Below, in pieces: positions 46,001 to 59,027 of a stretch of DNA of 64,000 nucleotides. A program made the position numbers and the translations under genes. This DNA is from Vitis vinifera (taxonomy: Eukaryota; Streptophyta; Magnoliopsida; Vitales; Vitaceae): assembly GCF_030704535.1 (NCBI RefSeq), contig NC_081806.1, positions 2,739,001 through 2,803,000 on the forward strand, read 5' to 3'. Positions within the stretch are counted from its first letter, which is position 1. Every line of letters begins with the position of its first letter. Below the pieces are notes generated by a model. The model worked only from the letters and a program-made list of their open reading frames with translations, searched no databases and was not told the origin of the DNA.

Positions 46001-47191
46001 TTTAGAGTTGTTCCAGTTTGCTTTGAAATTTGTGGTATTAGGGGAATTGGGTTTCGTGTTTGACATAATGGTGGCCCATTTTGATATTCATTTGTCACGT
46101 TAATAAATCGAAAGGGCAACCTACCTAACTTCAATATACTATATAGAGTTGGAGGATCTCCAGAAGATATTAAATTTAAAAATGTTCTTTCAACGTGCCA
46201 TTTTCAATCAAAATCTTGAAGCACTTGCTCTTTTTTTTAATCTGTTATATTCTTTTCTAAGGAACTGAGGAGAAAGAAAGACTAAACAAATGGGCAAGGT
46301 GGGGTCTGTTGGGGAGGAGTCCTTAAGTTAAGGGCATCGGTTAAACGTCAAGGGGACGGAGCCCACCAAAGCTGGAGGCCTGCTGGCAAAGCCCATACAT
46401 GTGTTAAGCCTAGGCTTCTTTGGTTTCTTTTTGTTGGGCCGTGTACACGCTAAAGCCCTGTTTGAGATAATATGGGACCAAAGCTAACTCCTATAATGGT
46501 GGAAAAGACCGAAGCTTTAGGTCTTTTTTGGCAACTATTTTAGAAAAGAATTTTCCATTCTTCTAAAAAAAAAAAAAAAAACGTTTAAGTAAAAAAATCA
46601 TGTTTTTTTAAATTATTTTCAATTGTTTTTTAATGTTTTAAAAAACTAATTTTATACAACGCTATATTTAAAAGTTATTTTAAAAAAATATTTAAAAACA
46701 TAAAAAATAGATTAACAAAATTCCAAGTTCTAAGTAAACTTTCGTTCTACAAAACATCAGTTTTCAAAATACCAAAAAAGTATTAAGGAAAGAAAAATAA
46801 GTGCAATGAGTTTAAAATAACATAAAAATAATTTATAAAGTTTAAATCAAATTTTTTTATTTTGCTTAGCTTCTTATTTCGTTCCACTTTGCCCCTTATT
46901 TTCTTTCCCCTAAATTATTTTTGGGAGCCAAATTCACCCAAGCACAAGACGAATTCAATAGGCACCAATAGCTAGAAAGAAGACCAATGCATATTCAATA
47001 AATTTGGAATACAAATCAGTGATTCATAATAATGTTAAAAAATACTGTGACTTTCAGCTACAAAAGGGCAAAACATTCCTTTCGGTTTTTGTTGGCTGGA
47101 CCAGCCTATTCTCACTGCAAAATCACCAATAAGCTTTGAAAGTGTACCTTCAGATGATAGCGATATAACGGATAAATTGACCAGGTCAGCA
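40804..47191. other. Gene-poor AT-rich region
   Basis: No gene is supported over 6.4 kb. TA microsatellites lie at about 41958-41980, 43027-43057, 43207-43229 and 44524-44545, and TAA runs at about 42279-42300 and 43594-43615. A dispersed repeat pair is described in the findings (41201 and 42065). The longest frame, 137 codons at 44596-45009, is AT-driven and overlapped by another frame. The less AT-rich stretch 45890-46500 shows no product. Confidence 0.45.
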
Positions 47192-50100
47192 TCATGGAAG
47201 ACGGGTAAGCCTATTTACACCCGAGTCCAGAGCATCTACATTCCTCCTCAGGATCTTTCTAGACAAGTATCAAGGATGTAAGCAAAATTCAAGATGACAA
47301 AAACTAAGCCATACTAAAAACTATATTGCATGATGAATTGTTCTAAGCCTAATGCAATTCACCAGGTTTGATTTTTAAAAACTTGGATCAAATTCTATCT
47401 GAAGTCATCGGTGTTAATCTGTGGTTTTTATGGACCACCCACTGGCTTGGTAGCCCACCTTGGATCCGGCTGCCTTCCCACTAGGGAAGGAAGTTGGACA
47501 AAGACCTCTGAACCCACAACAAATGAGAAAAAGAAGTGCATGGGCATGCACCAAACCAAATTAAAAGGATACAGCTGCATAGCCAGACCATCAACACCCT
47601 TCATCTCTTCATTTAGCCTGCAGCAAAGAAATTTCAAAAGAGATTAAGCTTTTCCCCCTCTTTTTTTTTTTTTTTTTTTTTGTCTCAACTTTTAAAAAGA
47701 AAAGGTCATACACAACATGCAAATGCCAAAAACAGATTTAAAGCTTTCAATCCTTTTCCACTTTTGTATCCAAGATTGCGGGTTGCTAAATGACTTACAG
47801 GTCAAAAAATCCCAATTATTAGTCACACTTTAGCCCCTTTGGTTAAGAAAGGAGGAGGCCTTTATCTCTGTAGGGTTTTGTACTAGCCAGAATATAATGA
47901 GAGAGGTGTGTGCAACATGTGTCACCGACAATTGAAATTTATATAAATCATATCTTTTCTCAAATAAACGTTTTTTTAGGGAAAGAGTAACTTTTACTAA
48001 ATAGTGTGATTGGGTAGTGAAATATTTTTCCATGATCTAAAAGTAAGATGAATAAATGTTCTACTAACAGCAGTTAAAGCAACTGAGAGAAAACCACAAA
48101 TGCTGCATATTTGATGGCTAAAGTTGACACCCCTGTAGATGCTACAGAGGGAAACTGTAAGTGCTCACAAGCCAAGGTCTATTGCTCTGGGATCCAGGTA
48201 ACAGAAAAGGTCTATAAAGAGACTGAAATTAAGTTATAAGCCTTTTCTCCACAAGGTTTGATCCCACTCTTGGATCTATCTCCACAAGCACTTGGAACAC
48301 TCTCTTAAATTACTCCCAATCCTGAACTTGATTCAATACCTTGGGAACAACCAAATAAATATATATAAAAAAACCTGCCATTCAATAGGACAAAATAAAC
48401 TTGGAAACTATGCAAAGCTTGCAGCTTAATAACTTCTAATAAACTTGCAAAGTTCACTAAATCATATGAATATATATAAACTTTCATAAAGTTTTGTACA
48501 TTTCTGAAGGTCATAAATTTGTAAAGTTTATAAATTCATACTACTTTATTTATAAACTTACACAGATTATAAAGGAATTAAAATTAATAATTTCTAAGTG
48601 CCCATGAGCTTGTGAATAGTAAATCATTAATTTAACCTAAAGTTCAATTAGAAAATTATGAAGCTTAGTGATTTTAGATTTACGAAGCTTAAATTATTAA
48701 AGTTGTAACAAGCCTGAAGCACAAGGCCAAGTCAGGATCTTAGGCCCAGATGTCCCTAGTGGAAAAAAGGTCCAGACCTAACATATTTTACATCCCTAAA
48801 CACCAGCTACAGCTACATAACTGAAAGCCACCATTAAGGCCTCTTCAACCTGAGCAACCTTTATATATTATTTGCACATTCCTTTTCCTCTATTTTTAGC
48901 GTCGGTGAGAATGACTTAAAAAACTAGTAAAAAGGGAAAGCATACAGTTCAAATACAATGTCAAATAAAATGCATAAAAGTAACTAATTAGCTGCAATTA
49001 ACATAGCAAATGCCACTTTGTTCTGTCTATCATGTCAGTAATCTCCAAGTATACCGCAACTTTAACATGCAAGTCATCTTGCAATACACTAAGGCAATTG
49101 ACACAAATATCCAGGAAGATATCTCCAAGTTTCACAAACTATGCCTCAGCACTTCCGACAGTTTATGTTTCATCAGTATCCAATATCCATGCAAGCACAT
49201 AATACCAATGCTGGACATCTAAATAAAATACCTGAGACATGAATTTATATACCGGTTTCCCCTTGTAGCTGCATCGAGTGCTGCAAAATGAGATAAAAAC
49301 AAAAATACAGATGTAAATAAGGAGGTCTATGAAACATCCAAGCAACTGGCTGGTTAAAGTAATATTTCAGGGAGAAAAAAAAAATAAGACAAAAATTAAT
49401 GCAAATCATCTAAAGCAAGAATCAATCCTAAACAATAAGTCACTGTTTACCGACATAAATTCAATTATCTGAGAAAACTAGTGCAGCAATAGACATATAG
49501 GGGACATATGCCCCTTAGGAATAGATATTTAGAACTGGGTTGTAATGGACTTGTGCATCTCCAATACTGGTCACATCTAATAATCCCAACCATTATCACT
49601 GCATCTGATCCAGAAGTGGAAATGCAAGAGTCATGATTTGAGGTAATTCCCTTTTTTTATCCTGGAATGTGAGGGAATTTGCCTTGCTCCACACTCATTT
49701 GCCCAAAATGCTTTAATGGGGTAGAGGACTGCACTTAGATTTTGTGATCACAGTTCCACCTACCGGAGTTTTTCTAAGAATAATAAAGCACTACATACTA
49801 CACATGAATCCCTCGTTTACCTGATTCCTGGAGGCGGCCTGCAGCATCATTGAAGCACCGCATATGATCAACAGAACTGCTAGTAACCTACAATATTATA
49901 TTGTACAATCAGAAAGACAATCAATGAATCAAAATTAAGTAGGTTCGGCTCTGTCCTAAAGAACTGCATATATAGACATATTATATCCAGGTTCTTATCC
50001 ATCAATTCAAAAATTGAAATGAGATAACTCTTTATGAGTTTTCATCAGCCTATAGTATCTATAGATTTTCATCTATGCCAACAATCTAGGTAGTTTGCTG

Positions 50101-50759
50101 ATGAGTTGCGCGTTCTAAGGGCCAAAAGTGTTAACAATTTAAATTTCCGCAAAGGCTCAAATTGGTTGCCGAGTAATCAAGAAAAGGAAGGAAAATTGAA
50201 GCCTTGCACTTTGTACTAAATAGATGCTAAAGAAAACAAAATTTCGGGTCAAATGGTTCTCCAAATTTCAGTGAGAATAAAAATGTGCAGTTTGGAATTT
50301 TCTTTCTTTTCCTCCAATTACTCACCAAACAATCGAGCAACACAGCAAACCAGTAATCAAAAACTCTGATTCTCCTTTCTGTGAGAAAACAAGTACAAGA
50401 AAAGAAAATTGAAATTTCCAACTCAAATGTGATCCAAACCTTCATTTTCCTTTCTTTTCCCCTATTTTGTCAGCAACCAAACGAAGGCTAAGAACTCAAC
50501 CACAATCCCCAACAATTTCCACGATACCAAAACTCACCTCAGAGAGAGCCAAACGCAGCGAAGCAAAGAGAGAAGTGAAGCTCTCGGCGATGGCTACGGA
50601 GTCTCTTTCCACGACCTCCAGAGCTCTAAGAAGCTCAGTTGGTTTCGATTCAGAGCGGCAGGCATCAGGATGCTCCGGCGAACCTTGGGGACACGTGGAC
50701 GGTGGATCGGAGTCTGATTCTGATATTAGGGTTTCGGACATGATCGGCAGGTTCTCCAT
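47192..50759 (-). CDS. Small helical protein, probable BORCS6/lyspersin-like
   Basis: Exons on the minus strand are 50759-50538, 49887-49821, 49280-49232, 47617-47573 and 47258-47192 (stop TGA 47194-47192). All are in phase and encode 149 residues. The first 40 residues are Ser/Pro/Asp-rich. The rest is predicted to be helical, with LRALEVVERDSVAIAESF, SLFASLRLALSEV, an SSVDHMRCFNDAAGRL segment and a C-terminal LNEEMKGVDGLAMQLKILRRN. The pattern resembles the DUF2365 domain of animal BORCS6 (C17orf59), a subunit of the BORC complex that positions lysosomes, especially in the ARCxxLN..M..V..LA..I..I segment. The match is from memory and moderate. A general BLOC/BORC-type coiled-coil protein is the fallback. 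Two introns exceed 600 bp and one exceeds 1.6 kb, while three internal exons are 45-67 nt. Confidence 0.7.
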
Positions 50760-52665
50760 GGACGCGAGCTGACGGCAGTACGTTGGACTCAGGATCCATA
50801 TCATATCATGGATTTTTCGTATCGGGTTCGGGTCAAACGATCCAATATTAAGGACGTGTTTGGATATGACCACTAACATGAATATGACCAAATTGCTGAT
50901 CAAAGACAACAAATTCATATTCAAAATTGTTGAAAAAATCATAAAATTGTTCCCTATAAAAAATTTACTAAACATATTTTCTAAATTAGAAAATAGGTTT
51001 TTGATCTAAAATTATTTGTATAAATTTTAGAAAATTTAAGCTAATTAATTATAATTTTTAAAAATCTCTGTTGCAAAGTCCTATAAACATCTTCTTCATC
51101 TCAAATTTTGAATAGACTCCCTGGATGATGAACAAATCTCAGAAAAAATTTAATTATTTTTGAAAAATCTAATGGAGCTGGCTTATGACAATTTTCTTTG
51201 TCAAACCATGCTATTTTTTTAATATATAATTTTACAAATATAAAACTAACTATATAATTAAAAATTTATTTGATAATTCTTATAAGAATGACCCATTTAT
51301 TATAATAAAATAATAGTCGGGATAATTTAAAAACATGCAAATCAGTAATAACAAATATTTATTTTTATTTTCCCAACGGGTAGAGTTCCATGCTCGACCA
51401 ATGTAAGCGATAGAACAATATAACTATATTTGATTGATTTTATATTGTATGACATATGATAAAAGATGGGATATATGATATCCTATGTTTGATTAGCAAT
51501 GAAATATAATAAGTTATCTTATTATTTATCATGTCTTATGTTCAATATAACTTTGTACTTAGATGTTAAAGAAGCGAAATTTTTGAGTGAATTTTATTTA
51601 TTTTCCTTTGATTACTCACCAAACAAGTGAGCAACACAACAAACTAGTAAACAACAACTCTGATTCATCTTTCAACGAGAAAATGAATATAATGAAAGAA
51701 AATTGAAATTTTCAACTAAAATGTGAAATAAAAAACATGTTTTAGATAACAAGTAGTAGTTGTTTTCACTAGTTTTTTAAAATAAAAAGAAAGCAGAAGT
51801 TGTTTAAACTTATTTTTAAAAATTGTTTTTAAGTTAAATATAATTTTTAAAAACAAGTTTCAAAAAACATGTCCAAACAAGCCCTTCATTTTCAGCAAAG
51901 ATATTTTGGGCATCATGTAGGTATTGAAATGTTGAATATCCTTTCAAAAAATATATTTCATTATCATGGATCATTGCATGAATTCTTATAGTTTTGGAGA
52001 ACTTTGCTCTATTATAATAAATTGGAAACCCTTAAATATAATTATCTGATTATTTATTTTTATTATTATTTTGAATGAGAAAAGTCATAGCATTACTTAT
52101 TCACATCCTATTCCATATTTGGACGCCGGAAAATAATATGGAATAGAATAAAAGAGATGATAATTTTTTTTTTTCTATTGGTTATGAAATAAAATAAGTT
52201 AGTTTTTTTTTTTATATTTTATTATATTTTTATTAAATACAATGATAAAATATATTATCCATCATTTTTATTATTATTTTTGCATGAGACATATTAATTT
52301 TAAGTCACATAAGATATATCCCATTTATCATAAATTTATTTTTTCATTAATTTTTTTCTATTACTTATTTTATAAAAAAAAAAAAATGATTAAAAAATTA
52401 AACTTGTAGTTAAAAAAACTCCTTATTGGCTCAACGTTCAGTGAATATCGCTACATGATTGTATATCCATACATTTTGAATATACGAACCATTTTGTATT
52501 GGAGAAAGTTAAGGTAGAAGATTTGCAAACGAAAAAACAATCGCTTCCTAGTTGAAGTGGAGACTAATTTTTTTGACCATGAAGAACTCCCCTGACTCAC
52601 AATCACACTTAAATCAGCCACCAAATCAGAATATGTTTCATGCCTCTTTCTTTCTTTCTTCCACA
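50760..52665. other. Intergenic region between two minus-strand genes
   Basis: The bases just above 50760 are the promoter side of the small helical-protein gene. From 50850 the DNA is AT-rich and non-coding. Short matches to sequence upstream of 50460 (for example CTCACCAAACAA and GAGCAACACA, 50322-50345 versus 51615-51635) show that part of the neighbouring intron is duplicated near 51590-51730. The 3' UTR of the TyrRS gene probably occupies the last 200 bases. Confidence 0.5.
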
Positions 52666-55600
52666 TCACCGGGTGACTCTGTAGGCCTGCAAAACCAAAC
52701 AAATATTTGGTGACTTCCCTTTGGAAACTCTTCATAAAACTTTTTTCAAAAACCAGTTCGAGCAACAATCGAAAATATAGAGACTATTTAAGAACTTTTA
52801 TATTATCCATAAGTGTCCAGTGCCTACACAAAGACTAAGCTGAGAATTTGTTTTACTATTTAAGTTTTAGATATTTGTTTTCCAAAATAAATAAGAATTG
52901 TTCTGAAAAACCAACCCCAACAAGCCCTAGGTTTTTCTGATTTAACCAAAGCCATTGCAGACAGACATGATTAAAAGGAAAATTTCTGAAAATAATACAA
53001 AAGCCAAACGAGTATGTACCTTGACCCGCTTCAACAGATCTTTGGCATTGCTGTCATTAGCAAAGTGATCTCGCACAGGCTGAACATACAAAGAACAGAA
53101 TAAATGATTCAGGTTAGTGGCTCACCTTTCCTAGAATTTGAGAGAAAATTTACCTGGGAAGCACATTGGATAAGACTAGGAAAAGCTTACCTGTAGTATC
53201 TTATTTAAAGCCTTAGACAAAGAAGGTTTGAGATCGCCTGGATGTAGCTCCCCATTTTCATAGTCAGCAATCAATTCTTCGTAACTTTTGAAGATCCTGG
53301 ACAACCGAGAAATGGGGTAAAACCATTGTTATTGGAGTTCAAGAGACTGGCATCTTCAACCCAAGCATTGAGAATTAACAAAACTATATATACAAATGAT
53401 AAATGGAGAATTGTAAATAAGTATCTGATCTGAGGGTGCATAAAACTCACTTATCTCCACCATTTTCAGCTTTGCGCTCTACTTTGAACTCATTAAACCA
53501 TGGGAAAATGATGTAATTCACATACTCCAAGCATGGATTTCCTTCAACAACTTTTGGAGGGCAGTAAGCCTTCTTTATCTTCACATTCACCTCGGCCTGT
53601 GACATGGAGAATGAAAACATTAGAAGAATAGGTGCCCAAATATAAGTTACATTCTCAAAATATCCCAGTTCAATGCCTCACTAAATCCATGTTATATATC
53701 CGAGTCCTACTAGGTCTCCATTCCATCTGGGAAACTGTGAGGGAAAGGACAAGGAAATGGAAAATAGAAAAGAAAGAAAAAGGGAAGGGAAAAAAAGTTT
53801 GAGCTCACTAAACTTTCTCTCTTCTCCTTCTACTTCATTCATATTTGAAACACAGAATAAGAATGTTGAAAATGCATAAGATTCAACATAATTCTTATTT
53901 GACTTCATTCCCTTCACATTTTCTATGAAAACCAAACAAGAAAAATCGATTCCTCCTTTTTTTTCCCTTTCCCTCAAAGGTTCTGATAACCAAATCAACT
54001 CTGCTCTTTCTGAATTGTTTAAATTCCCTTAAAAAAATGCTATACCTCTTCATCCTCCATGAAAATGGAGGATGAGGGGTCACTTTTTGACATCTTCTCC
54101 TGCCCTTGCTGTAGACCAGGTAGCATATCTGCAAATCACATATAAGCAAGGCCAATAATGAGTAGCTGATTGAAACAAATGCTATTGTAAATACAGAATT
54201 AGCAACAGTTGGAGGTTACGGTGTGACAAGATGATAGGCTTGTTCTTCATTTTGATATCATCACAATACTCTCTGGCAAGTACATTCACTTTCCTCTGAT
54301 CCATTCCCAACTGGCAGATGTCAGCCTGTTCAAAAGAAAAACCAATTTACGTGATTCTCTGTGATGTGTTAACATAAAATCAACCTAGGCAACCCAGTGT
54401 GTTTGCGTATGAAGAGATATACAAGGTGGGAAAAAATGGATCCCAAATTCTGAAAGAAGAAAAGGTGGTTGCTGGCATGGACATCCCCATCAACATAGGC
54501 ATTGCTTACTACTGCTACATTACATTTAACTTCAATTTGTGATAGTCATCAGAAAATAAAAATACATTCATTACTCTAATTGTAAAACATCACACACCTT
54601 AAGGAAAAATATGTCAGCACATTGCATGCATGGGTATAGAATCTGAGCTGCACTCAATTCCTCCTGCTCGGATCGACCCATAATTTGAACACACCTACAA
54701 ATGAAGAAAATGAAAATTTCCAACTTCACCAAATACTGTAAGCATCATTGACAGCAAAAATTAATGTACCTCATTATCCTAGGGAGCTTGTTCCTTCTAG
54801 CTATATCCATTACACGAGGCCAGTACTCATGTGCTCTGGCATTAATTTCTTTTGAAGACCACAAAAACTCAACTTTGCCTCCGTCAAGATCCATCCCAAC
54901 AGCTTTCCATATCTCAATCAGATATCGTCCAACTGTTTCAATTTTCTTCAGATCACCCCCCATTTTATTGTTTAGCTGTGCAAACCAATCTGCAATCCAT
55001 ATCTTCACTCTGCACCCGGCAGATGTGAGTTTGTTCACACTTATTGTCTTCATAACTCCCTGCACATAAAATAAAACAACCATATTGAACATAATATAAC
55101 TCCGAAACCAGCCAACTACAAAGGAACAAGAAAAATAGCAATTCATGTTGACGTTTTTATAGGTAAATTATAAGAGATAGGACAGTACAGAATTAATATA
55201 AGTCAATCCCGCAAACTATAACTAGAAATGATGAAAGGGAACACTCTGAATATGAAAATAGTACCTGAGCAATATGCATTCTGCCAGAGGGTTCAAAGCC
55301 ATCATAGCATATGGGTTCAGGTTTATTCCTCAGCAGATTCATCAGCTCATCCTCTTGTATACACTCCTCTCCCACACTCCTCACGATCCTGAACTTCTCC
55401 TCCAACGTCATCCTGATTCAAGAGAACATCATCTCCAAAGCTCAAAATTTGCACAATTTTTCACAAGGATACAACATAAATCACCGTGATGAACCACTAT
55501 TTCACTGTCTTGGAACTGAGAATTAAAAGGAAGCAAAAAAAAAAAAAAACTAGTTTTCAATTCTGTTAACACCCCCGCCTCGAGTAGCTGAGCCGACTTC

Positions 55601-55861
55601 CACGAATTCCTCAAACAACAACAATGGAACACTCAAGACCCAACAAATTTTCAATTTTAGTCCCTTTTCACCTATTTTCCGAGCATTCAAACAAATCGAA
55701 AGAGTAGAAAAACAAAAAATTGCTTCTATGTGGAGAGAGAGGTGAAAGATTGATTCTTACGCGGGCGCTGGATTGGAAGAACTGGCGGAGTCGTGATTCT
55801 GAGAATCGTTGACAGATAGAGATTGCATGTTCGGAGTAGGGTCTGAAGCTTCGCTCTCCAT
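52666..55861 (-). CDS. Tyrosine--tRNA ligase, cytosolic
   Basis: This enzyme charges tRNA-Tyr with tyrosine. Minus-strand exons are 55861-55761, 55412-55265, 55059-54770, 54694-54598, 54325-54220, 54128-54046, 53596-53451, 53296-53191, 53079-53020 and 52686-52666. The frame is continuous through 385 residues, the usual length of the plant cytosolic enzyme. Class I synthetase signatures are the HIGH-like HIAQ after PSGRM (about 80-83) and KMSKS at 259-263. The catalytic fold includes CYDGFEPSGR, KIWIADWFAQLNNK, ADIFFLKADICQLGMDQRK and LPGLQQGQEKMSKSD. It is of the archaeal/eukaryotic type without an EMAP-like extension. The first 34 residues are Ser/Asn-rich and not part of the catalytic fold; they do not look like a clear organelle transit peptide. 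Met35 is an alternative start. A telo-box lies 66 bp upstream. Confidence 0.95.
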
Positions 55862-55926
55862 TGGATCTGCAGATGGTGGCCGCTTCTTGGACTCTATTCT
55901 TTCATTTCTTTGTTAGGAATCGTTAG

Positions 55927-55934
55927 TAGGGTTT
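55927..55934 (-). promoter_or_regulatory. Telo-box upstream of TyrRS
   Basis: AAACCCTA on the minus strand lies 66 bp before the TyrRS start codon. This motif is common in leaders and proximal promoters of plant translation genes, which matches the product. Confidence 0.45.
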
Positions 55935-57535
55935 CGGCTGCGTGATTTGGACTTTGTACGGCTCTGGTCAACTGGATATTTGAAAACTTTGTTTGCTTGT
56001 ATGGGCGGGTTAGCCCGATTGGGCCAACTCGTTCCCAAATTATACTTGTAGTTGGGCTTGGTCTTGGGCTTGGTACAGTGTCTTCATTTATTAAATAAAA
56101 AATAAAAATAAAATCTTAATGCATTTTGATCTCGTTATCCCCACAATTTCGTGGGATTTTGAAAAAAAAAAAAAAATTAAACTATTTTTAAATTTATAAC
56201 ATTTTTCATAACATTAATTGAACGCCTATTTTGAAGAGATAGCTTAAATTAAATTTTAAAGTTATTTTTTAAAGAATATTTTTCATATTTAAATTATAAT
56301 CATTTTTTAAATACAACTTCGAATTAATATTATAAAAGTATCGTAAATTCATAAATAGTTTAAAATATATTATATTTTAATAAATATTTTTAAAATTTGT
56401 TTTATTTAAAAAAATCCCAATTTGTAGCTTTTATATCAAATTTTTGTAACAATTTTTAAAAACTATATATTATTATTATTTTCAGTAGTAAAATTACATT
56501 TGAAACTCACTTCTAACCATTTTTCAAAATTGACTAAACATATATTTTTTTGTTAATAAATTGTTTCTTATTTTAATTTTCCATATATAAATTTATCTTA
56601 AACTTTAAGAATTATTTTCAAAATTTTGAAAATTTAAGATAATAAAAATTGTCTTGATTGTTATTTTCAATTTTTTTAAATAATTATTTTTTTAATTAAT
56701 ATTATGTGTAAAAGTTATTACTTATTACTATTTTTTATTTATTTTAAAAACATACAATAAGAAGCTGAGGCAAAAAAAAAAATTTATTGTCCTTATTAAA
56801 TATTTGATAATTTTTAAATGACTGAAACCATTTTTTCATGAAGTCATATATTTATATATGAAAAGACATTCGTATATTCCACGAAATAAATTTTTTTATA
56901 GTAGAATTACGATTTTTGTTAACAAGTTGTAACGCAATAGCTCGTATACGGTTTAAAAAAAATTATAGATTTTAAAATCCACACGTTTTATACGTTTTTA
57001 TTAGTTAGAAAAAAGGACATTTATTAGTTTATTGATTGTACATTTTTACATATTAAGAAAGCCATTTTAAAAATATAACAACCAAACACCTATAAATTAT
57101 TAAATTCATTCAATTTTCAAATCAAACGGCGACGTAAATAGTCATAATGACGAGACCGTCCTTCTGAAAGCGTGGAAGGAACGAGACATGAATTGTTGCT
57201 TCCATGAGTAAATTTTTTAGGTTCCAAATTGAGGTGGACCACTAAAAAGGCTCCGGCCTGAACGCGGTGACGCTTTCCTTTGTGCTTTATAGCCATCAGG
57301 GGCCCACTGGGCTCGGCCACACTCAATCCCCCAATTTCCAAAAATGAAAAAATTGAAAAATGGAAAAATGAAAAACGACACAAAGCACCAGAAAGGCGGG
57401 AACACCAGTCCAAAATCACGGGCCAAATCTGCAATTTCACAATAATCGCAGACCCCTAAAATTTCAAAATCTCTGACTCAAACCATCTCTATTTCCCAAC
57501 CAACGCACCTCCAACCTCGCCTTCTTTTTATTTTT
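55935..57535. other. Divergent intergenic region (TyrRS / kinesin)
   Basis: 56060-57100 is AT-rich with no gene. 57115-57535 has higher GC content and is probably the kinesin promoter. The minus-strand frames there (57117-57440, 57528-57962) follow from base composition and antisense to the leader. Confidence 0.5.
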
Positions 57536-59027
57536 TTTTGCTCTCCGTCTTTCTTCTTCTCTGAAATACCGGACGCCTTTCGGAAACGTCGACGGGCCGA
57601 TCCGGCCGCTCCGGTGATAGATCCGGCCGACGGTTCCAACCGGAAGTCGGAGCTCCGCGTCTGCGATTTTCTTGTTTCCAGATCTCGTTCCGAGCCTCAG
57701 CTTTCGGTTTGGTCAGGTTCGTGTTTTGATCCGCATTTCGTCGCGGTGTTTGTGTTTGTAGGAAGTCTAGGGTTTTGAGCGGATCTGAGGTGGGAGTGCT
57801 AAAATGCTGCTTGAGATTTTGCGTTGTTAGGCGTCCGGTTGCCGAGAAACCGAGGGAAAAGGAAATGAAAGAAAATGAAGGTATTTGACGGTTTATTTTG
57901 CTTTTCTGTTGTTGTGGTTGTTTCCGAGAAAACGGGGAAGGTGGTGGACTCCAGTGAGACAAATAGCTGGATTAGGCACAGTTGAGAGTGCTTTTTTGTT
58001 GCAACGAAAAAGTTAAAGATTTGACGTGTTTGATTTGTTTGTTTGTTCATTTTTATATTTCATGCATTTTTCTCAGCAACCAAATGGATTCTCAAGTTAA
58101 GGGTTTTTAAAATTTGAAGGTTACATGCTTTGTCTTAGTGTACATTTCTCTAGTTTATTGCATGTGCAATTAATTCCAAATACTTCCGTGAAATTGGTGT
58201 GCTGGTGATACATTGTGTACTTTATGGGAGAAAACTTCCGATTTGTGAGCCCCATTGTAGTCATCTCCGTTCTTAATGGAACTTCCTCCATTGTTTTCTT
58301 CCCTAGATTTGGGTTTGTTTAAAATTTTACCTGTTTTGCGCAATAGCTTAATTTGTTTCTTCTTTATCAAATTTCCATCAAAGGCTCTAAAAGATATCAT
58401 TGATATTTAAGATGCTTTTGTAGTTTCTCCTGTTGAATTCATGGGTCTAATAGTTGAATTTATATCTATTATGCTAAGTTGCACTTATATCTATTTATTG
58501 TGTTCAGATGAAACAAGTCTTTAACATCATGTAGGCGGCTACTTCAATCAGGTTTCTTAATAGCATAGAATGGTCAGAAAAGCAAGATTAATGCAGACCC
58601 AAGGTTGCAACCTATATCTCCACCTCTCTAACATTAGATTATTACACGTTCTTTATCAACCAGTACTAAGTTAGTTTGCTGATCAAGAACATAGATATCG
58701 TGATGCTTTTGTCTGTGGTTAACTGTTGATTTCTTTTTTCTCCCTCTTTGGACAGATCACATGATTTTATTATAATATCACATAGATTGTTTTGATTAAA
58801 GCAAACCAGATTAGGATTGTGCATAGCTTAATACTATTGGATTTCAACTTCTAATGTAACTGATGGTCACTGCATTTCTTTAGCAATGTGTGCACTTACT
58901 TGATTTTTGTTCTTTTCCTCCAGGGAGACTAGTATTTTCCAGATTAAAAAGTGTGGATGAGATTATTTCCTATTGGCACTGTGTCCATAATTGATCACAG
59001 AAGCAAAGTATTTCTCACGAGATCACC
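57536..59027 (+). other. Probable 5' UTR and leader intron of kinesin gene
   Basis: A CT/TC-rich leader near 57540-57560 leads into GC-rich sequence. A donor is likely at 57718 (TCAG/GTTCGT). An acceptor at 58923 (CTCCAG/GGAGAC) precedes the exon containing ATG 59028. The intron of about 1.2 kb has no other gene. Intron-containing leaders are common in plant kinesin genes; borders are inferred. Confidence 0.45.

Noticed and set aside
50772-50975. N-terminal extension of the BORCS6-like frame upstream of 50759
   Set aside because: The frame stays open on the minus strand, but the upstream part is AT-rich and hydrophobic without family character, so Met at 50759 was preferred.
57117-57962. Minus-strand frames of 107 and 144 codons upstream of the kinesin
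   Set aside because: They lie in the GC-rich promoter and leader of the kinesin on the opposite strand, and their composition explains them.
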